From Caballeronia telluris (GTDB taxonomy: Bacteria; Pseudomonadota; Gammaproteobacteria; Burkholderiales; Burkholderiaceae), in contig NZ_FCNZ02000026.1 of the NCBI RefSeq assembly GCF_001544495.1, positions 1-64,000 of the forward strand: a DNA stretch of 64,000 bases, in the 5' to 3' direction. Below, piece after piece: positions 19,743 through 27,717 of the stretch; positions within the stretch are counted from its first letter, which is position 1; every line of letters begins with the position of its first letter. The notes beneath the pieces are model-generated. The model did no database searches, was not told where the DNA came from, and saw nothing but the letters and a program-made list of their open reading frames with translations. A program made the translations under genes and the position numbers.

Positions 19743-20156
19743 GTGAGAACCAAACCCGTACTGACCGACGACGACATCAAGGCCATCGCCGCCGCAGCCG
19801 AAGCCCATGCGCACGAGCACCACTGGAACGTGACGGTCGCGATCGTCGACGACGGCGGACATCTGCTGTATCTGCACCGCCTCGAAGGCGCGGGCGCGAG
19901 CACGTCGGACATGGCGGCGGGCAAGGCGCGCACGGCGGTGCTCGGCCGCCGCGAAACGAAGGTCTACGAAGACATGATCAAGCAGGGCCGCACCGCGTTC
20001 CTGAGCGCGCCGATGACCGCGATGCTCGAAGGCGGCGTGCCGATCATGGTCGGCACGGACATCGTCGGCGCGGTCGGCGTGTCGGGCGTGAAGTCGGACC
20101 AGGATGCGGCGATTGCGCGCGCGGGCATCGCGGCGCTGAAGATCGAAAACGTCTGA
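19743..20156 (+). CDS. GlcG/HbpS family heme-binding-like protein
   Basis: A 137-residue protein of the GlcG/HbpS (DUF336) family. The pattern VAIVDDGGHLLYLHRLEGA and GVPIMVGTDIVGAVGVSG is typical. Some members bind heme or are induced by glycolate; none of this is shown here. No signal peptide is seen. The start is GTG at 19743. Its place 28 bp after ftrD and before a strong terminator suggests it is the last gene of the ftr operon, which fits an iron-linked role. Confidence 0.82.
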   Translation: MRTKPVLTDDDIKAIAAAAEAHAHEHHWNVTVAIVDDGGHLLYLHRLEGAGASTSDMAAGKARTAVLGRRETKVYEDMIKQGRTAFLSAPMTAMLEGGVPIMVGTDIVGAVGVSGVKSDQDAAIARAGIAALKIENV

Positions 20157-20183
20157 GCGCGGCGAAACCACTCGCGCCAAAGC

Positions 20184-20221
20184 AAACGGCGCGCTTTCCG
20201 CGAAGGAAAGCGCGCCGTTTT
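20184..20221. terminator. Terminator after the ftr/HbpS operon
   Basis: AAACGGCGCGCTTTCC and GGAAAGCGCGCCGTTT form a 16 bp stem around a 5-base loop and run into T residues. It lies 28 bp after the HbpS-like gene. Confidence 0.92.
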
Positions 20222-20272
20222 CATTCATCTGGCCGCGGTGCTTCAGAAGAGCACGGCGCACCCGCGGGAACC

Positions 20273-20420
20273 AAAAAAAGCGGCTTCGCTGGCTATCGAC
20301 GACTGGCTGGTGTTTGCACGAAGGGGTCTAATTTCTCGCGTGCAAGTCGTCCTCGCTGGCTAATGCCAAACACCTCTTGGAGAGGTGGTCCCCACAATAC
20401 CCGGTACTGCAATTCTGTCG
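20273..20420 (-). ncRNA. Candidate iron-responsive small RNA in the 3' region of hemP
   Basis: Read on the minus strand, the 160 bp after the hemP stop hold no gene but three hairpin pairs that share bases: CACCTCT/AGAGGTG (20371-20387), CAAACACC/GGTGTTTG (20367-20374 with 20309-20316) and TTGCACG/CGTGCAA (20314-20320 with 20339-20345). A short AGCG/CGCT stem with seven U residues ends it (20290 to 20273). Burkholderia cenocepacia has a Fur-repressed small RNA called BrrF, and I recall it as hemP-associated; this is a likely counterpart. The 5' end is not defined. Confidence 0.5.
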
Positions 20421-20432
20421 TTTGTGCGAGTG

Positions 20433-20681
20433 TTACTTCGTCAGGATGAGCTTGCCGAGACGCGTCGCGCGCAACTGGTAGGTCTCGCCGTTGTGGACGA
20501 TGCTGATGTGACTATGGCCCTGCAACAGCGCATCGCTTCGCACCGAACGCTCGCTGCCCTGATCCGCCGACGCCGAAACATGCACCGTCGTCACAGCTGC
20601 CTGTTTCGGTCGCGTGATGGCGGCATCGCGCACCACCGGGCGACGCAGCCGAAGCGTGGAAGAGCGCAGGGGGTCGGTCAT
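20433..20681 (-). CDS. hemP: Hemin uptake protein HemP
   Basis: An 82-residue protein whose C-terminal 40 residues match HemP (HISIVHNGETYQLRATRLGKLILTK split around the conserved YQLR and GKLILTK). HemP is needed for heme uptake and, in Burkholderia, has been reported to act as a regulator of heme-uptake genes. The first 40 residues are basic and poorly conserved. ATG 20681 is preferred to an upstream in-frame ATG at 20732 because the latter lies within the promoter. No hmu genes are adjacent. Confidence 0.9.
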   Translation of the reverse strand: MTDPLRSSTLRLRRPVVRDAAITRPKQAAVTTVHVSASADQGSERSVRSDALLQGHSHISIVHNGETYQLRATRLGKLILTK

Positions 20682-20714
20682 GTCGGAGTGCTCGTTCGTC
20701 GATTCGATGGATTC

Positions 20715-20744
20715 ATAGTAAATGATAACCATTCCTATTTACAA
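20715..20744 (-). promoter_or_regulatory. hemP promoter with embedded Fur box
   Basis: On the minus strand TTGTAA (20744-20739) and TACTAT (20720-20715) are 18 bp apart. The spacer is the Fur box, AATGATAACCATTCCTATT in plus-strand reading (20721-20739), which matches the classical 19 bp AATGATAATCATTATCATT form at 15 positions. Fur binding would block RNA polymerase. Confidence 0.85.
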
Positions 20745-20814
20745 CAACGATTTCTTCATCGAAAGCGATTTCTGATAGTCTAAGCCGCGGCGTTACGCGC
20801 CGCGGCCGGGAAGC

Positions 20815-21309
20815 TCAGTGGAGCGGACCTTCTTCGCTGCGGCCGTGCGCAAACTGGCGGATGAGCCGTACCGTGTCGATGTCGGCTTCGCGATACGCCG
20901 ATTTCACGATCTCCTGCGTCTGGTGGGCGTCGGCGCTGGCAGTGGCGTCGTCGGCGACTGGCAGCGTCGTGCTGTAGGTGAAACGCAGGAAGAGTTGGAG
21001 GTCGTCGGGCTGCTCGATCGCCATCGTCAGCGATCCGCCGACGTGGTCCGCCGTCGGCAGGATGTCGTAACGCACGCTCGCGCCTGAGTTCAGCGTCACG
21101 CGGTCGCGCACGATGGCCTGCCCGTAGTGCAGTTCGCGCTCCATCACGTCGCCCTCGCGCGAGAGGATCGTGCAACTGTCGAGGCCGATCACGAAGAGCT
21201 GCGGCTGTTCCGCGCGCAGCACGAGGCCTTCCCACAACTGTTCGCGCGTCAGCGAGTCGACGAACGGATTGAGCGGGTCGTTGATCTGGATCAGGTGTTC
21301 GAAATTCAA
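20815..21309 (-). CDS. AtaL-like / DUF1857 SRPBCC-fold protein
   Basis: A 164-residue protein of the AtaL-like DUF1857 family, a small ligand-binding SRPBCC fold. Family features are the start MNFEHLIQINDPLNP, the LTREQLWEGLVLRAEQP segment and LQLFLRFTY. Function is unknown; no signal peptide or catalytic motif is seen. It lies upstream of no obvious partner; an osmC gene is 42 bp upstream in the same direction, so they may be cotranscribed. Confidence 0.82.
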   Translation of the reverse strand: MNFEHLIQINDPLNPFVDSLTREQLWEGLVLRAEQPQLFVIGLDSCTILSREGDVMERELHYGQAIVRDRVTLNSGASVRYDILPTADHVGGSLTMAIEQPDDLQLFLRFTYSTTLPVADDATASADAHQTQEIVKSAYREADIDTVRLIRQFAHGRSEEGPLH

Positions 21310-21351
21310 GACGACGGGTTCCTTCTCGGATTCATGGCGGGCAAAAGCGGT

Positions 21352-21750
21352 TCAGGCCGGAACGATGCCGGTATCGATGCGGATCGCGCCGCTCAGGATC
21401 TTGTGGACCGGACACGCATTGGCGATTTGCAAAAGGCGTTCCCGCTGTTCGTCGCTGAGCGCGCCGGTCAGCACGATCTTGCGGTCGATCACGCTGCCTT
21501 CGGCCGTGCTCGCGAGCGAGAGCGTGACGCGCACTGCGTCGAGCGGCCAGTCCTTGCGCCTGGCGTACATCTTGAGGGTGATCGAGGTGCAGGCGCCCAG
21601 GCTCGAAAGCAGGAGCGACGCGGGCGCCGGGCCGGTGTCGCGGCCGCCGAGCGTCTCGGGTTCGTCGGCGATCCACTTGTGCATGCCGTCGTCGAGTTGA
21701 ACCTGATAGTCGGTCGGGCCGATGGTGGCGATCACGGACGGTTCAGCCAT
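21352..21750 (-). CDS. OsmC family protein
   Basis: A 132-residue OsmC/Ohr superfamily protein. The first redox-type cysteine is in LLSSLGACTSITLKMYA and the second in ANACPVHKIL, the usual pair for thiol peroxidase activity against organic hydroperoxides. GAGGAG lies before ATG 21750. It is followed on the same strand by the DUF1857 gene. Whether it is OsmC, Ohr or a YhfA type cannot be fixed by eye; the short length and HKIL ending fit the OsmC-like group. Confidence 0.88.
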   Translation of the reverse strand: MAEPSVIATIGPTDYQVQLDDGMHKWIADEPETLGGRDTGPAPASLLLSSLGACTSITLKMYARRKDWPLDAVRVTLSLASTAEGSVIDRKIVLTGALSDEQRERLLQIANACPVHKILSGAIRIDTGIVPA

Positions 21751-21893
21751 GCAGTGCTCCTCTTGTGGGTGTTCAGGCGACGCATCGACCACAAAAAAGC
21801 GGCGCGGCGCGAACGGTTATTGTGACGCAATGTCGCCGTTCGTGCCGCGCCGCGTGACTCGCGTATCGCGATTGTTTCAGCGCGTGGACGCAA

Positions 21894-22766
21894 TCAGTGC
21901 GTGATCGCGCCCATGCGTCCCGCCTGGTAGTCGATCACCGCCTGACGGATCTCGTCCTCCGTGTTCATCACGAACGGACCGTAGCGCACGACGGGCTCCT
22001 TCAGCGGCACGCCGCCGATCAGAAGCACCTCGAGCGGCTCGTCGCCGGCGGCGAGCGTGACGCTCTCGCCGTCGTCGTTGAAGAGCACCATCTGTTGCGC
22101 GCGCACCGGCGTGCGGTCCGCACCGTAGAAGCCCGCGCCGGCGAGCGGATAGGCGAACACGCGGAAATCGCGCGGCACCGCCGTCTCGACCGACGCACCC
22201 GGCTGCAGCGAAAAGTGCTGGTACAGGATCGGCGTGCGGGTTTCGATCGCGGCCTTCACGCCGAGCGCCTCGCCTGCGATCACCTTCACGCGCACCCGGC
22301 CGTCCTCGCTCACGGCGATCGGGATTTTCCCCGACGCGATCTCCTGATAATGCGGCGCGATCATCTTGTCGCGGCGCGGCAGGTTCACCCAGAGTTGCAG
22401 ACCGTGCACGCGGCCGCCGGTACGCGTGAATTCGGGATCGGGCATTTCGCTGTGCACGACGCCCGCGCCCGCCGTCATCCACTGGACGTCGCCTTCGCGC
22501 AGCGTGCCGGAGTGGCCCGCCGAATCCTTGTGGCCGAACTGGCCTTCGAGCACGTAAGTGACCGTCTCGAAGCCGCGATGCGGGTGATCCGGCGCGCCTT
22601 TCGCCTCGCCGGGCGCGTAGTCGACCGGGCCCATTTCGTCCAGCAGCAGGAACGGATCGAAATCCATCAGAAGGCGCGTCGGAAACGGGCGATGCACGAC
22701 AAAACCGCCGCCTTCGACGGTTCGAAGGGCGGGAAGGGTGCGTTCGATAGTACGGGTAGTGCTCAT
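21894..22766 (-). CDS. Pirin family protein
   Basis: A 290-residue bicupin. The N-terminal cupin has the pirin metal motif DHPHRGFETVTYVLEG with a later GDVQWMTAGAGVVHSE, which places the His and Glu ligands. Bacterial pirins include quercetin 2,3-dioxygenases and redox-linked regulators; the substrate here is unknown. It is divergent from a LysR gene over 120 bp, and such LysR proteins commonly control the adjacent pirin. Confidence 0.92.
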   Translation of the reverse strand: MSTTRTIERTLPALRTVEGGGFVVHRPFPTRLLMDFDPFLLLDEMGPVDYAPGEAKGAPDHPHRGFETVTYVLEGQFGHKDSAGHSGTLREGDVQWMTAGAGVVHSEMPDPEFTRTGGRVHGLQLWVNLPRRDKMIAPHYQEIASGKIPIAVSEDGRVRVKVIAGEALGVKAAIETRTPILYQHFSLQPGASVETAVPRDFRVFAYPLAGAGFYGADRTPVRAQQMVLFNDDGESVTLAAGDEPLEVLLIGGVPLKEPVVRYGPFVMNTEDEIRQAVIDYQAGRMGAITH

Positions 22767-22886
22767 GGGACCTCGCGTCGCTATCAGGGGAATAGCGCTA
22801 GATTTGAAACACAGAGCTATTATATGGGCCCGATTTGCGCGAAAAAGCCGTTCGAACGCAATGGATTGTCCCGCCAGTGAAACGAT

Positions 22887-23849
22887 ATGAAAGCCGACAC
22901 GCACGACCTCAATGACCTGATGTACTTCTCGCATGTCGTCGAGAACGGCGGCTTTTCCGCAGCCGAGCGCGTGCTCGGCATTTCGAAGTCGCGGCTGTCG
23001 CGGCGCGTGTCTGAACTGGAGGCGTCGCTTGGCGTGCGGCTTTTGCAGCGCTCGACGCGCAAGCTCGCGCTTACCGAAGCCGGCCAGCTCTTCTACCAGC
23101 ACTGTCAGGCGATGCTCGCCGAGGCGCAGGCGGCCGTCAACGTCGTGCAGAGCCTGCGCGATTCGCCGCGCGGCACCGTGCGCGTGAGCGTGCCGGTGAC
23201 GATCGCGCAGACGTTCCTGTCGGCGGTGATGCCGGAGTTCCTGCATCGCTATCCCGAAGTGCGCGTCGTGCTGCGCGTGACGAACCGCGTCGTCGATCTG
23301 TTCGAGGATGCCGTCGATGTCGCCCTGCGCGTGCGTTCCGAGCCGCCGGCGAATTCGAACGTAGTCGCGCGGCCGCTGTGGCGCACGGAACAGATGCTGG
23401 TCGCGGCGCCGTCGCTGCTCAAGCCCAACGCGCCGCCGCTCACGCCGTCCGAGCTCGCGCAGTTCGACACGCTCGACACGCCGTCGAGCGATGGCCGTCA
23501 CGTCTATCGCCTGATCGCGCCCGACGGCACGCGCCACGAGTTCGAACACGAGCCGCGCCTCGTGACCGCCGATCTGTCGATGATCCGCGAAGCCGTGCTG
23601 CGCGGCGTCGGCATTGCGGCGCTGCCGGAGATGATGTACGGCGCGCCGCTGCGCTCGGGCCAGCTTTCGCCGGTGATGCCGGGCTGGACGTTCCCGGCGC
23701 CGCAACTGTACGCGGTGTTCCTGTCGCGGCAGGGCATGGTGCCGGCAATCCGGGCCTTCGTCGATTTTCTGGTCGAGTCGATCGACGATGGACGGCGCTT
23801 CCCAGGAGAATGTCCTGTCGAGCCAGCGCCTGCGCGCGAAACAGTGTGA
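22887..23849 (+). CDS. LysR-family transcriptional regulator (CrgA-like)
   Basis: A 320-residue LysR regulator. The helix-turn-helix is in residues 10-60 (FSAAERVLGISKSRLSRRVSELE). The effector domain contains RGTVRVSVPV and LFEDAVDVALRVR, typical of the CrgA/DmlR-like group. It is divergent from the pirin gene and most likely regulates it. The effector is unknown. Confidence 0.92.
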   Translation: MKADTHDLNDLMYFSHVVENGGFSAAERVLGISKSRLSRRVSELEASLGVRLLQRSTRKLALTEAGQLFYQHCQAMLAEAQAAVNVVQSLRDSPRGTVRVSVPVTIAQTFLSAVMPEFLHRYPEVRVVLRVTNRVVDLFEDAVDVALRVRSEPPANSNVVARPLWRTEQMLVAAPSLLKPNAPPLTPSELAQFDTLDTPSSDGRHVYRLIAPDGTRHEFEHEPRLVTADLSMIREAVLRGVGIAALPEMMYGAPLRSGQLSPVMPGWTFPAPQLYAVFLSRQGMVPAIRAFVDFLVESIDDGRRFPGECPVEPAPARETV

Positions 23850-23923
23850 CTATTCTGCGTGCGGCGCATCGTTTCTCGCATTGAAGCGCGTGCTTGCGAT
23901 GGGCAGATTCAATCGGCCGAGGG

Positions 23924-23952
23924 TTGTACGCAAAAATGCGCGGCGTTATATT
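23924..23952 (+). promoter_or_regulatory. Sigma-70 promoter of the 39-residue secreted peptide gene
   Basis: TTGTAC (23924-23929) and TATATT (23947-23952) are separated by exactly 17 bp. This is one of the cleanest promoters in the window and lies 27 bp before the small gene. Confidence 0.7.
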
Positions 23953-23978
23953 GAAATCCCTTCGCTAAGGAGCTTCTT

Positions 23979-24098
23979 ATGCGAAAACTGACGGCTACTC
24001 TTATAGTTAGCCTGATAGGGTTGATCGCGCTGTCCGTGTCGACCACGGCTGCCGCATGTGGCGATTCTTCGAACTCAAATTATTCGAGCCCGAAGTGA
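23979..24098 (+). CDS. Small secreted peptide, 39 residues, unknown family
   Basis: The gene encodes a 39-residue peptide. It begins MRKLTATLIVSLIGLIALS, a clear signal-type segment with Lys/Arg and a hydrophobic core. TTAAACGDSSNSNYSSPK completes the product. Cleavage after AAA would leave a 13-residue Ser/Asn-rich peptide with an N-terminal Cys; a lipoprotein is possible, but the lipobox is poor because Leu is missing at -3. AAGGAG lies 6 bases before the ATG. A 17 bp-spaced promoter and a 14 bp terminator frame it as a single-gene transcript. I do not recognise a family. Confidence 0.72.
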   Translation: MRKLTATLIVSLIGLIALSVSTTAAACGDSSNSNYSSPK

Positions 24099-24130
24099 CT
24101 GCCCGCCCGAATGCGCTGAGTGCGCACAAA

Positions 24131-24164
24131 AAAAGGCCTTCATCCGACGATGAAGGCCTTTTAC
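24131..24164. terminator. Bidirectional terminator
   Basis: AAAAGGCCTTCATC and GATGAAGGCCTTTT form a perfect 14 bp stem with loop CGAC, with A and T runs on both sides. It ends the small peptide gene and the exbD operon. Confidence 0.93.
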
Positions 24165-24208
24165 TTTGGGGCGTCTGAATCAATCAGTCCGCCTGCTTAT
24201 TTTCCCGC

Positions 24209-24631
24209 TTATTTCCCCGCTTTCGGCTCCGTCACGAAGCCGATCTTCGACAAACCGCCCGCCTGAGCGGCCGACATCACATCGGCGACGCGCTCATACG
24301 GCACCTTGCGGTCCGCGCGCAAATGCAGTTCCGGCTGCGGCGATTGCTTGGACGCCTGCGCGATGCGCGCGGCGAGCGCGGTGTCGTCGACCTTCTGGTC
24401 GTCCCAGAGGATCGTGCCGTCGGCTTCGACCGCGAGATTTACGTGCGCGGGCTTCGTGTCCTGCGGCTGGCTGCTCGCGTGCGGCAGGTCGATCTTCACG
24501 GCGTGGTTCATCGCCGGAATCGTCACGAGAAAAATGATCAGGAGAACCAGCATCACGTCGACGAGCGGCGTCATGTTGATCTCGCTCATCATGCCGTCGT
24601 CTTCGTCGCTGGCGAAAGGGCTCATTGCCAT
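24209..24631 (-). CDS. exbD: ExbD, biopolymer transport protein
   Basis: A 140-residue inner-membrane protein with one N-terminal membrane helix and a periplasmic domain. The conserved NMTPLVDVMLVLLIIFL segment carries the proton-carrying Asp (in LVDV). It forms the TonB-energising motor with ExbB. It is the last gene of bfd-tonB-exbB-exbD and lies 13 bp after exbB. Confidence 0.95.
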   Translation of the reverse strand: MAMSPFASDEDDGMMSEINMTPLVDVMLVLLIIFLVTIPAMNHAVKIDLPHASSQPQDTKPAHVNLAVEADGTILWDDQKVDDTALAARIAQASKQSPQPELHLRADRKVPYERVADVMSAAQAGGLSKIGFVTEPKAGK

Positions 24632-24644
24632 CGGAAACCTCGTT

Positions 24645-25394
24645 TTAGCTGGCGCGCGTGGCGAGACGCAGGCTGTCGGTGGCGCCCGCGCCAGCGGGGC
24701 GCTTGGTCGACGAGAGCTTGGTGCCCGTTACGAAGAACGCATGCAGGCCGTGCGCGAAGCGGTTGAGCTTGATCACGATCGACTTGTTCGCACGCGTGAG
24801 CGCGTTATAGCCGAGCACCGCCGGAATCGCGACGAAGAGGCCGAACGCCGTCATGATGAGCGATTCGCCGACCGGGCCCGCGACCTGGTCGATCGACGTC
24901 TGGCCGGTCGCGCCGATCGTGAGCAGCGCGTGATAGATGCCCCAGACCGTGCCGAACAGGCCGACGAACGGCGCCGTGCTGCCGATCGAAGCCAGGACGG
25001 CGAGGCCCGACTGCATGCGGCCGACGCCCTCGTCCATCGTGTCCTTCAGGCAGCGCGTGACCCAGTCGGAGACGTCCATGCGGTCGTGCAGATGCGGCTG
25101 CGTCTGGTGATGATGGTCGGCGGCTTCCTGGCCGGAGAGGGCGAGGGCGAGAAAGGGATTGTCGGCGGGGCTCGACGAATGGCTGCCGAGCTTCTTGATG
25201 CCGTCGGCGAAATCGTCGGAGTGCCAGAACGCGCGCTCGGCGTTCTTGGTCAGGCGCTTCAGGCGCAGGACGTTCCACGCCTTCACGACGATAACCGTCC
25301 ACGAAAGCACGGACATGATCACCAGCGCGAGCGCGATGCCGCGTGTCACGAAATCGCCTTGCGCCCACACGTGCGCAATTCCGTAGTTTTCCAT
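24645..25394 (-). CDS. exbB: ExbB, MotA/TolQ/ExbB proton channel protein
   Basis: A 249-residue protein with three membrane helices. The family segment SIGSTAPFVGLFGTVWGI and the later GPVGESLIMTAFGLFVAIPAVLGYN are diagnostic. A His-rich patch (DHHHQTQPHLHD) lies in the cytoplasmic loop at about residues 91-102. It couples the proton gradient to TonB-dependent outer-membrane uptake of iron complexes. It lies 30 bp downstream of tonB. Confidence 0.96.
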   Translation of the reverse strand: MENYGIAHVWAQGDFVTRGIALALVIMSVLSWTVIVVKAWNVLRLKRLTKNAERAFWHSDDFADGIKKLGSHSSSPADNPFLALALSGQEAADHHHQTQPHLHDRMDVSDWVTRCLKDTMDEGVGRMQSGLAVLASIGSTAPFVGLFGTVWGIYHALLTIGATGQTSIDQVAGPVGESLIMTAFGLFVAIPAVLGYNALTRANKSIVIKLNRFAHGLHAFFVTGTKLSSTKRPAGAGATDSLRLATRAS

Positions 25395-25424
25395 TGCAGT
25401 TCCTGTTGTATCTGAGAAATTTGA

Positions 25425-26168
25425 TCAGTCGGTCAGACTGAAGACGAAAGGCACGGAAGTGACGGCGCGGATCGCCTCGCCGTTTTCTTTGTAGGGTTTG
25501 CAGGCGCTCGCTCGCACGGCGTCGAGGGCGGCTTCGTCGAGACGCGACGAGCCGCTGCTCTTCTTCAGCGCGATGTTTTCGAGCTTACCAGACACGCCGA
25601 GGACGAATCCGACCACCGCGGTGCCGGTCTCGCCGCGGCGCTTCGCCATCGTCGGATAGTCCGGCTGAACGATGCTGCACGACAGGCGCGAAATGTCCTT
25701 CGGTGCGGAAAGCGCCATCGTCGGGCGTCCGACGGCGGGCGCGGCCGCCTCGGGCTGCGCGGGAGCCGCCGTGGCGGGCGGCGCGGGGGGCGTCGGTTCG
25801 GGCGCGGGAGCGGCGATCGGCGATGGCGCGTCGCTCAGCGGCATCGGCTTCGGTGCCGGCTGCGGACGCGGCTGGACCTTGGGCTTGACGACCGGCTTCG
25901 GCGAAACGAGTTTCGGCGGCGGAGGCGTCGGCGTCGATTCGACCGCGACAGGCGCGGCCACGGGCGCCGGCTCGGCGCTGATCAATTCCGCGGTGATCGC
26001 GCGGACTTCGACCGGGCGGGGCTTCGGCTCGTTGCGCATCGTCGTGACGACCGCGACGAGCGCCACATGAAGTGCGACGACGGCAGCGGCCGCCACCATC
26101 ACGCGGCGATCGACGCCGCTTGTGGGCTCCGGCGTCGGCCCGGCGGGTGTCATTGTCGGGGACTGCAT
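25425..26168 (-). CDS. tonB: TonB, energy transducer
   Basis: A 247-residue protein with a single N-terminal membrane anchor (VMVAAAAVVALHVALVAVV, about residues 23-41), a long Pro/Ala/Lys-rich periplasm-spanning segment, and a C-terminal TonB domain with YPTMAKRRGETGTAVVGFVL and SSRLDEAALDAV. It transmits energy to TonB-dependent receptors. It lies between bfd and exbB, so it should follow the Fur-controlled promoter upstream of bfd. Confidence 0.95.
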   Translation of the reverse strand: MQSPTMTPAGPTPEPTSGVDRRVMVAAAAVVALHVALVAVVTTMRNEPKPRPVEVRAITAELISAEPAPVAAPVAVESTPTPPPPKLVSPKPVVKPKVQPRPQPAPKPMPLSDAPSPIAAPAPEPTPPAPPATAAPAQPEAAAPAVGRPTMALSAPKDISRLSCSIVQPDYPTMAKRRGETGTAVVGFVLGVSGKLENIALKKSSGSSRLDEAALDAVRASACKPYKENGEAIRAVTSVPFVFSLTD

Positions 26169-26234
26169 GGGATCAGATGTGGGCCGCGAAGAGTGAATCC
26201 GCCGGGCCTGTGCAGCACTTCAGGCTAAACAACG

Positions 26235-26297
26235 TCATGTTCGGAAAATCAGCAGAGAGATAAAGAGAGTGGTCACGAAGCCGATCAGCAATTCCAT
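26235..26297 (-). CDS. Possible 20-residue membrane peptide between bfd and tonB
   Basis: A 20-residue ORF, MELLIGFVTTLFISLLIFRT, reads as a single hydrophobic helix. An in-frame ATG one codon upstream (26300) would add one Met. GGGAG lies 5 bases before the ATG at 26297. It lies in the 249 bp gap of the bfd-tonB operon, which holds no other gene. Conservation is unknown, so it may be chance. Confidence 0.35.
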   Translation of the reverse strand: MELLIGFVTTLFISLLIFRT

Positions 26298-26417
26298 CAT
26301 TTCTCCCGGAGAAGACGTGGCGCGGCTGGCTGGTGCGACTGGCTTGCGGCGGTGAGATCGATGCAGCATCCGGCAAAGCGCGCAATGGCTCGCCGGACGC
26401 CGCACGGGTGTGAAGCG

Positions 26418-26654
26418 TCAGGCGGCCTTGCGTTCGTAGAACGTCAGCGGAACGGCATGGTGCTCGTGCCCGACGCCGCAGCGCGACGCGCAGACGCCGC
26501 TTTGCAGCATCACGTCCCGCACCGATTCCTCGCATTTCCCGCAGCATAACGCGACGCCGAGCTCGAATTGCAGCTCGTCGAACGAATCGACGCCGCCGGC
26601 GATAGCCGTGCGGATCTTGCGGTCGGATACGGACTTGCACACACAGACGATCAT
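26418..26654 (-). CDS. bfd: Bacterioferritin-associated ferredoxin Bfd
   Basis: A 78-residue [2Fe-2S] protein. The four cluster cysteines are in MIVCVCKSVSD (Cys 4 and 6) and ALCCGKCEE (CxxC at about 38 and 41). Bfd reduces Fe(III) in bacterioferritin to release iron when it is scarce. The C-terminus adds two more Cys and a His pair (CASRCGVGHEHH), longer than in enteric Bfd. It heads the tonB operon and starts 24 bp after a Fur box. Confidence 0.93.
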   Translation of the reverse strand: MIVCVCKSVSDRKIRTAIAGGVDSFDELQFELGVALCCGKCEESVRDVMLQSGVCASRCGVGHEHHAVPLTFYERKAA

Positions 26655-26677
26655 GATCGGTCGCGATAGCTTGGGTT

Positions 26678-26716
26678 AATGCGAACTATTATCATTCAGT
26701 ATCAGCGTGTTTGCAA
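26678..26716 (-). promoter_or_regulatory. bfd-tonB-exbBD promoter with Fur box
   Basis: On the minus strand TTGCAA (26716-26711) and GATAAT (26693-26688) are 17 bp apart. The Fur box, AATGATAATAGTTCGCATT on the minus strand (26696-26678), matches the 19 bp consensus at 15 positions and covers the -10. Repression by iron-bound Fur is expected. Confidence 0.85.
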
Positions 26717-26820
26717 GCGCGTGTCTGTGTTTAATGTAACAAAACAAGGAAGTAGGAAGGGTTTTCCTGAGCGCCCGATGCGACCGGGCCGGGCGAGGGC
26801 GCCCGGTATTCAGGGATGCA

Positions 26821-27705
26821 TCACGCCGCGTCGGATTCGAGCGACTGCGTGCGGCGCGACGGGATGACGACGTGCTGGACGCGCGTGTCGATGCCAAGGA
26901 GTGTCGCTGCGAGCTGGCGCTGCGATTCGCCATCGGCGGTGGAATAAAAGAGCGGGAGCGGGGCGGATGCCGACGGGGCGGCGCGCAGGCCGTGGAGGTC
27001 GAGTTGCCGTTCGAGCTGCCGCGCAATGGCGACGCTCGTATCGACGATTTGCAGGCGGTCGCCCGCGATCGAGCGGATCGCTTCGTCAAGGAAAGGGTAG
27101 TGCGTGCAGCCGAGCACGAGCGTGTCGGCGCCGGCGTCGAGCATCGGCTGAAGGTAGCCGGAGAGGAGCGCCATCAGTTCGGGCGAGCGGGTGTCGCAGC
27201 GCTCGACGGCCTGCACGAGACCATGTCCCGGCTGGCAGATGAAGCGGCAATCGGCCGCGTAACGGTCGAGGAGCGCCTGGAAGCGCAGGCTGCGCAAGGT
27301 GACGGCGGTCGCAAGCACCCCGACGACACGCGTCTTCGACAATGCCGCGGCCGGTTTGACACCGGGTTCCACGCCGATCAGCGGAATGGACAGCCGCTCG
27401 CGCACGAACGCGATCGACTGCGCGGTCGCCGTATTGCATGCGACGACCAACGCCTTGGCCCCGCGCGCGACGAGCCATTGGCCGATTGCCATCGTGCGGT
27501 CGACGATGAAATCGTCGTCGCGCTCGCCATACGGCGCATAGCGCGAGTCGGCGACGTAGACGAGCGGTTCGTGCGGGAGCGCTGTGCGCACCGCGCGCAA
27601 CACGGACAGCCCGCCGAGCCCGGAATCGAAAACGCCCACGGGCGCGCTCGTCACGGAGACGGCGCGCTCGAAGGATGAGTTGGTTTGCGAAACGGACAAC
27701 GACAC
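26821..27705 (-). CDS. murI: Glutamate racemase MurI
   Basis: A 294-residue racemase that makes D-glutamate for peptidoglycan. The two catalytic cysteines are in VVACNTAT (Cys 90) and LGCTHYP (Cys 200); the substrate motif VFDSGLGG is at residues 25-32. The first 20 residues precede the conserved core and could include a late start. It lies only 12 bp after bfr on the same strand, so readthrough from the bfr promoter is likely. Confidence 0.95.
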   Translation of the reverse strand: MSLSVSQTNSSFERAVSVTSAPVGVFDSGLGGLSVLRAVRTALPHEPLVYVADSRYAPYGERDDDFIVDRTMAIGQWLVARGAKALVVACNTATAQSIAFVRERLSIPLIGVEPGVKPAAALSKTRVVGVLATAVTLRSLRFQALLDRYAADCRFICQPGHGLVQAVERCDTRSPELMALLSGYLQPMLDAGADTLVLGCTHYPFLDEAIRSIAGDRLQIVDTSVAIARQLERQLDLHGLRAAPSASAPLPLFYSTADGESQRQLAATLLGIDTRVQHVVIPSRRTQSLESDAA

Positions 27706-27717
27706 GATGCGCGAGAC

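Noticed and set aside
20281-20420. A protein-coding gene in the hemP 3' region
   Set aside because: No frame has a ribosome site and family match; the inverted repeats fit an RNA better.
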